64,000 nucleotides of DNA, taken from contig CANKGV010000010.1 in the NCBI GenBank assembly GCA_947481575.1, positions 7,501 to 71,500 on the forward strand, read 5' to 3'. Under the pieces are notes generated by a model. That model saw only the letters and a list, made by a program, of their open reading frames with translations. It was not told where the DNA came from and did no database searches. Shown piece by piece: positions 61,535 to 64,000 of the stretch. Position 1 is the stretch's first letter. Every line of letters begins with the position of its first letter. The DNA is from Alphaproteobacteria bacterium. GTDB lineage: Bacteria > Pseudomonadota > Alphaproteobacteria > UBA2966 > CAIVPW01. Made by a program: the position numbers and the translations under genes.

Positions 61535-62374
61535 TTACCCCGGTGTGCAGGCCAGGGGCCAGATCACCCTGGTGCCTGACGGATACGACGCGCCGCCGGC
61601 AATGAGGTAGTGGATCGGCACCTGCTTTTGCGCCGGCGGCAGCGCCAAGAGTGCCGCGCTCGCCACCGGCATGCCGCGGAAGAACGCCAACGGATCCATC
61701 CATTGGCCACCCGCGGGCACGAACGCCCGGTCGGCTTCGTACCCAGGCTGAGCACTGAAATAGGCGCTGAGGTGCAGGTGGGCGAACCCCTCGGCGCCGT
61801 AGTAGCCGCCTTCGGTGCCGGTCTTGCCCGACACAGCGATCGGCTGGCCCATTGCGACACGTGTTCCCAGGGCAAGCGCAGGCACTTCGCGCAGGTGCTT
61901 GTATTCGGTGTAGGTCCATACGGCGAGGCCGGTCTCGGCCGGCGCGTGCTGCAGGATCAGTCCGATGCCACCGATGGACCCGCCTTCGCCCTTATAGATC
62001 ACGGTGCCCGCAGCGACGGCCAGCACGGGAGTGCCCTCCGGCACGGGGATGTCCATGCCGCCGTGAAAGCCTTGGAAGAAGACCGCCTGGCGCTGGCTGC
62101 GGTCGCTACGGGTTTGCGCGGCGAATAAGGATTCGGCCGCGGGGCACAGGGCAGCGGCGGGATAGACCGGCTCGACGCCGGTAGGAAAGAACCCCGCGTC
62201 GCGCATCGCCGCCAGAGTTGCCTGCTGCGGCAGGAACGCAAGCCGGCTGGGCCCCTGAAGCTGTGGCCCGCCTTTGGGCAAGCCCTGCGCCACGACGGTG
62301 GGTGCCGCGAGCGCCGCGGCGAGCGCAGCGGCATACAAGAACATTGTGACCGGGTTGAACCGCGGGTACCGCAT
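61535..62374 (-). CDS. M23-family (LytM-like) peptidase, exported
   Basis: ATG 62374 has GGGAG nine bases upstream. The 279-aa product has a signal segment (MFLYAAALAAALAAPTVVAQ), then an M23 domain with metal ligands in HGGMDIPVPEGTPVLAVAAGTVIYKG (HxxxD) and AHLHLSAYF (HxH), and GTRVAMGQPIAVSGKTGT between them. It probably cleaves peptidoglycan peptides. A short C-terminal region follows. Single gene. Confidence 0.85.
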   Translation of the reverse strand: MRYPRFNPVTMFLYAAALAAALAAPTVVAQGLPKGGPQLQGPSRLAFLPQQATLAAMRDAGFFPTGVEPVYPAAALCPAAESLFAAQTRSDRSQRQAVFFQGFHGGMDIPVPEGTPVLAVAAGTVIYKGEGGSIGGIGLILQHAPAETGLAVWTYTEYKHLREVPALALGTRVAMGQPIAVSGKTGTEGGYYGAEGFAHLHLSAYFSAQPGYEADRAFVPAGGQWMDPLAFFRGMPVASAALLALPPAQKQVPIHYLIAGGASYPSGTRVIWPLACTPG

Positions 62375-62491
62375 GGCGAAGCGCTCCCTGCCCGCGACGG
62401 TGGGGTGCCCACCGGGCGCTGTCAATACGCGCACTGCCGCACTGGCGTGGCCGGACGCCGATCACCATCTCCAAGAGCGGAGGTGAACATC

Positions 62492-62773
62492 ATGAAGTTG
62501 ACGTTGATTGCGGCAATGTTTGCGTCTTCGCTGGCCGTGGCAGGCGCCTCTGTAGCAGAGGACGTCCAGCCAACGCTTTCGCTCCACGGCGTCGTCGAAA
62601 CGGTGGATGCTTCGGCCGGAACCGTACGCATCGCGGGGCACGATTTGACCGGACCGTTCAGCATCGTGTCGTACCTGTTCCCCGGGCTGGAGGTCGACGC
62701 GCTGTACGTCGAGACCGCCGGCCAGAAGCGCCTGACCTGGGTGACCGAGGAAGAGACGCTGTTCGGATCGTAA
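62492..62773 (+). CDS. Small exported DUF1344-like protein
   Basis: A strong SD GGAGG lies 8 bases before ATG 62492. The 93-aa product has a signal peptide ending SVAE, then a small beta-rich domain (LHGVVETVDASAGTVRIAGHDLTGPF...PGLEVDALYVETAGQKRLTWVTEEETL) resembling DUF1344 periplasmic proteins. Function unknown. It is convergent with the DUF2277 gene, 7 bases apart. Confidence 0.65.
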   Translation: MKLTLIAAMFASSLAVAGASVAEDVQPTLSLHGVVETVDASAGTVRIAGHDLTGPFSIVSYLFPGLEVDALYVETAGQKRLTWVTEEETLFGS

Positions 62774-62780
62774 TGCGCGC

Positions 62781-63050
62781 CTAGGCGCCGAACCGCACGC
62801 GCGCCCGCTCCTTCGCCTTCACCGCTTCGACGGCGCGGTCGCGCGGGGCGGCGTTGGTGTGGAGCGAACGGAGCAACGCGCGGGCGACCGCCGCGGTGTC
62901 GTCGACCGCCTTGGCGAACGCCGCCTGATTTGGGATCGACGGATGGGTGAAGCCGCTCAACTTGCGCACGAACTGGAGTGAGGCGGCGTGAATCTCGTCG
63001 TCGGTGGCGGGCGGGTCGAAGTTGAACAGGGTCTTGATGCTGCGGCACAT
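62781..63050 (-). CDS. DUF2277 protein
   Basis: AGGAG lies 7 bases before ATG 63050. The 89-aa product starts MCRSIKTLFNFDPPATDDEI and continues AASLQFVRKLSGFTHPS, which is diagnostic of DUF2277. It is cytoplasmic, helical and of unknown role. Full length for the family. Confidence 0.93.
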   Translation of the reverse strand: MCRSIKTLFNFDPPATDDEIHAASLQFVRKLSGFTHPSIPNQAAFAKAVDDTAAVARALLRSLHTNAAPRDRAVEAVKAKERARVRFGA

Positions 63051-63168
63051 GGAGCGCTCCTGGTGAGACGCGCAGAATCGGACCGCGGTGCGGCGGGGTC
63101 AACCGGCAGGGGTTGCGGCGCCAACAGGGGCCACGCAGAATCGCCGCACCGACCCTGGGGAGGCTGCT

Positions 63169-63702
63169 GTGCTGTCGACAATCCTGATCGTGGTGTGCGT
63201 TGTGGTGGTGCTGGTGCTGGGCGTGATCGCGCTGCGCCCGCCGGTGTTTCACCTGGAGCGGTCGATGGTGACCAAGGCGCCGCCGGAGCGGGTGTTTGCG
63301 CTGATCAACGACTTCCGGCTGTGGCCGGCATGGTCGCCGTGGGAGAACATCGACCCCGCGATGAAGAAGACCTTTGCCGGACCCGCGACCGGCACCGGTG
63401 CCGTCTATAGCTGGGATGGCAACAAGAAGGTCGGCGCCGGGCGAATGACCATCGCCAATACCGAGCCGCCGGGCCGCATCGACATCAAGCTCGATTTCTT
63501 CCGGCCGTTCCCGGCCAACAACACCACGACCTTCACCATGGTGCATGACCAGTTCGGCACCACCAAGGTGACTTGGGCAATGGACGGACGAAACAACTTT
63601 GCCGCCAAAGCGTTCCAGTTGGTGATGAGCATGGATGCGGTGGTGGGTAAGGACTTCGCCAAGGGGCTGGCGGCGCTGAAGGCGGCGGCAGAGCGCGGAT
63701 GA
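63169..63702 (+). CDS. SRPBCC-fold protein with N-terminal membrane helix
   Basis: GTG 63169 has GGGGAGG five bases upstream. The 177-aa product has a membrane helix (ILIVVCVVVVLVLGVIAL), then an SRPBCC/polyketide-cyclase-like domain: SMVTKAPPERVFALINDFRLWPAWSPWENIDPAMKKTF, GTGAVYSWDGNKKVGAGRMTI, and C-terminal helix DAVVGKDFAKGLAALKAAAE. The fold binds hydrophobic ligands; the ligand is unknown. Its stop overlaps the next start (ATGA). Confidence 0.9.
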   Translation: MLSTILIVVCVVVVLVLGVIALRPPVFHLERSMVTKAPPERVFALINDFRLWPAWSPWENIDPAMKKTFAGPATGTGAVYSWDGNKKVGAGRMTIANTEPPGRIDIKLDFFRPFPANNTTTFTMVHDQFGTTKVTWAMDGRNNFAAKAFQLVMSMDAVVGKDFAKGLAALKAAAERG

Positions 63703-64000
63703 TCGTCCACCTAGTGGACGGTACCTACGAGCTGTTCCGGCACTTCTTCGGGCTGCGGCGGTTCAAGAGCGAGGATCCGCCGCTGGGCGCGGTGGGCGGC
63801 GTGCTGGGCACCGTGGTCGACATGATCGAGGACGGGGCGACCCACATTGGGGTGGCGACCGACCACGTGATCGAGTCGTTCCGCAACGAACTGTGGCCCG
63901 GCTACAAGACCGGCGCCGGGATCGAGCCCGCCCTGTGGAACCAGTTCCACCCGCTGGAGACGGCGCTGGCGGCGCTCGGCGTGGCGGTGTGGCCGATGGT
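63699..64000 (+). CDS. 5'-3' exonuclease-like protein, N-terminal part
   Basis: The ATG at 63699 overlaps the SRPBCC stop as ATGA; 100 codons are present and the frame runs off the window. The translation MIVHLVDGTYELFRHFFG...AVGGVLGTVVDMIEDGATHIGVATDHVIESFRNELWPGYKTG matches the PIN-like N-terminal domain of 5'-3' exonucleases/flap endonucleases, with acidic residues at VDGTY and VATDHV in metal-binding positions. It is probably a stand-alone exonuclease rather than PolA, but the C-terminus is not visible. Confidence 0.85.
   Translation, partial: MIVHLVDGTYELFRHFFGLRRFKSEDPPLGAVGGVLGTVVDMIEDGATHIGVATDHVIESFRNELWPGYKTGAGIEPALWNQFHPLETALAALGVAVWPM

Noticed and set aside
1-64000. CRISPR arrays, insertion sequences, prophage or integrase genes
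   Set aside because: No regularly spaced repeats, transposase motifs or integrase genes were seen in any frame.

Overview
The window is high-GC chromosomal DNA from an alphaproteobacterium. The evidence is a SciP (DUF1153) gene beside fliF, a FlbD-type regulator with a degenerate receiver domain, TTAAC motifs resembling CtrA half-sites before several flagellar operons, sigma-54 (-24/-12) promoters before late flagellar genes, and an alphaproteobacterial elongator tRNA-Met. FlhF plus FlhG suggests polar flagella. I place it below class only tentatively (Rhodospirillales-like). No rRNA, CRISPR array, transposase or integrase was seen.

Layout. 1-2240: the edge of a CxxCxxCC cluster gene, a DUF3089 hydrolase, a small lipoprotein and a thermonuclease-fold protein that has lost its catalytic residues. 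2566-9522: one co-directional block encoding an ECF sigma factor, a putative anti-sigma factor, a CnrX/Spy-like periplasmic sensor, a MacA-like adaptor with a long Ala/Gly/Pro insert, MacB-type ATPase and permease, and a TolC channel. 9825-10944: cytochrome c and a DUF1453 membrane protein. 10924-19121 (minus): a Gld-type ABC exporter operon (ATPase, permease, GldG, DUF4340, TPR protein, alpha/beta hydrolase). 19558-25126: a lipoprotein, tRNA-Met with a clear promoter, mnmA, a DUF4386 protein, a DegP-like protease, a small exported protein and a sugar-nucleotide epimerase.

25165-39961 is the main flagellar region. On the minus strand lie a 73-aa protein, flgK and flgL behind a sigma-54 promoter. 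On the plus strand lie fliK, flgD, flgE, sciP, fliF, fliG, fliH, fliN and flbD. Flagellar genes resume at 52705 with flhA, flhF, flhG, a FliK-like gene and the opposing fliI-fliJ pair. The intervening 12.7 kb holds an RND efflux pair, a Tat-exported PhoX phosphatase with a cytochrome/Ig-like partner, a duplicated-domain protein, a DMT transporter and an AbiE-like type IV toxin-antitoxin pair whose upstream inverted repeats look like an autoregulatory operator.

60454-64000 holds small exported and cytoplasmic proteins (SnoaL-like, cyclic-nucleotide-binding, M23 peptidase, DUF2277, SRPBCC) and the start of a 5'-3' exonuclease-like gene.

The most system-like novelties are the self-contained ECF/anti-sigma/sensor-MacAB-TolC block, the Gld-type exporter operon with TPR and hydrolase partners, the AbiE-like pair with its operator, and the small gene behind the flgK sigma-54 promoter. 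All functions are inferred from reading the sequence; no database search was run.
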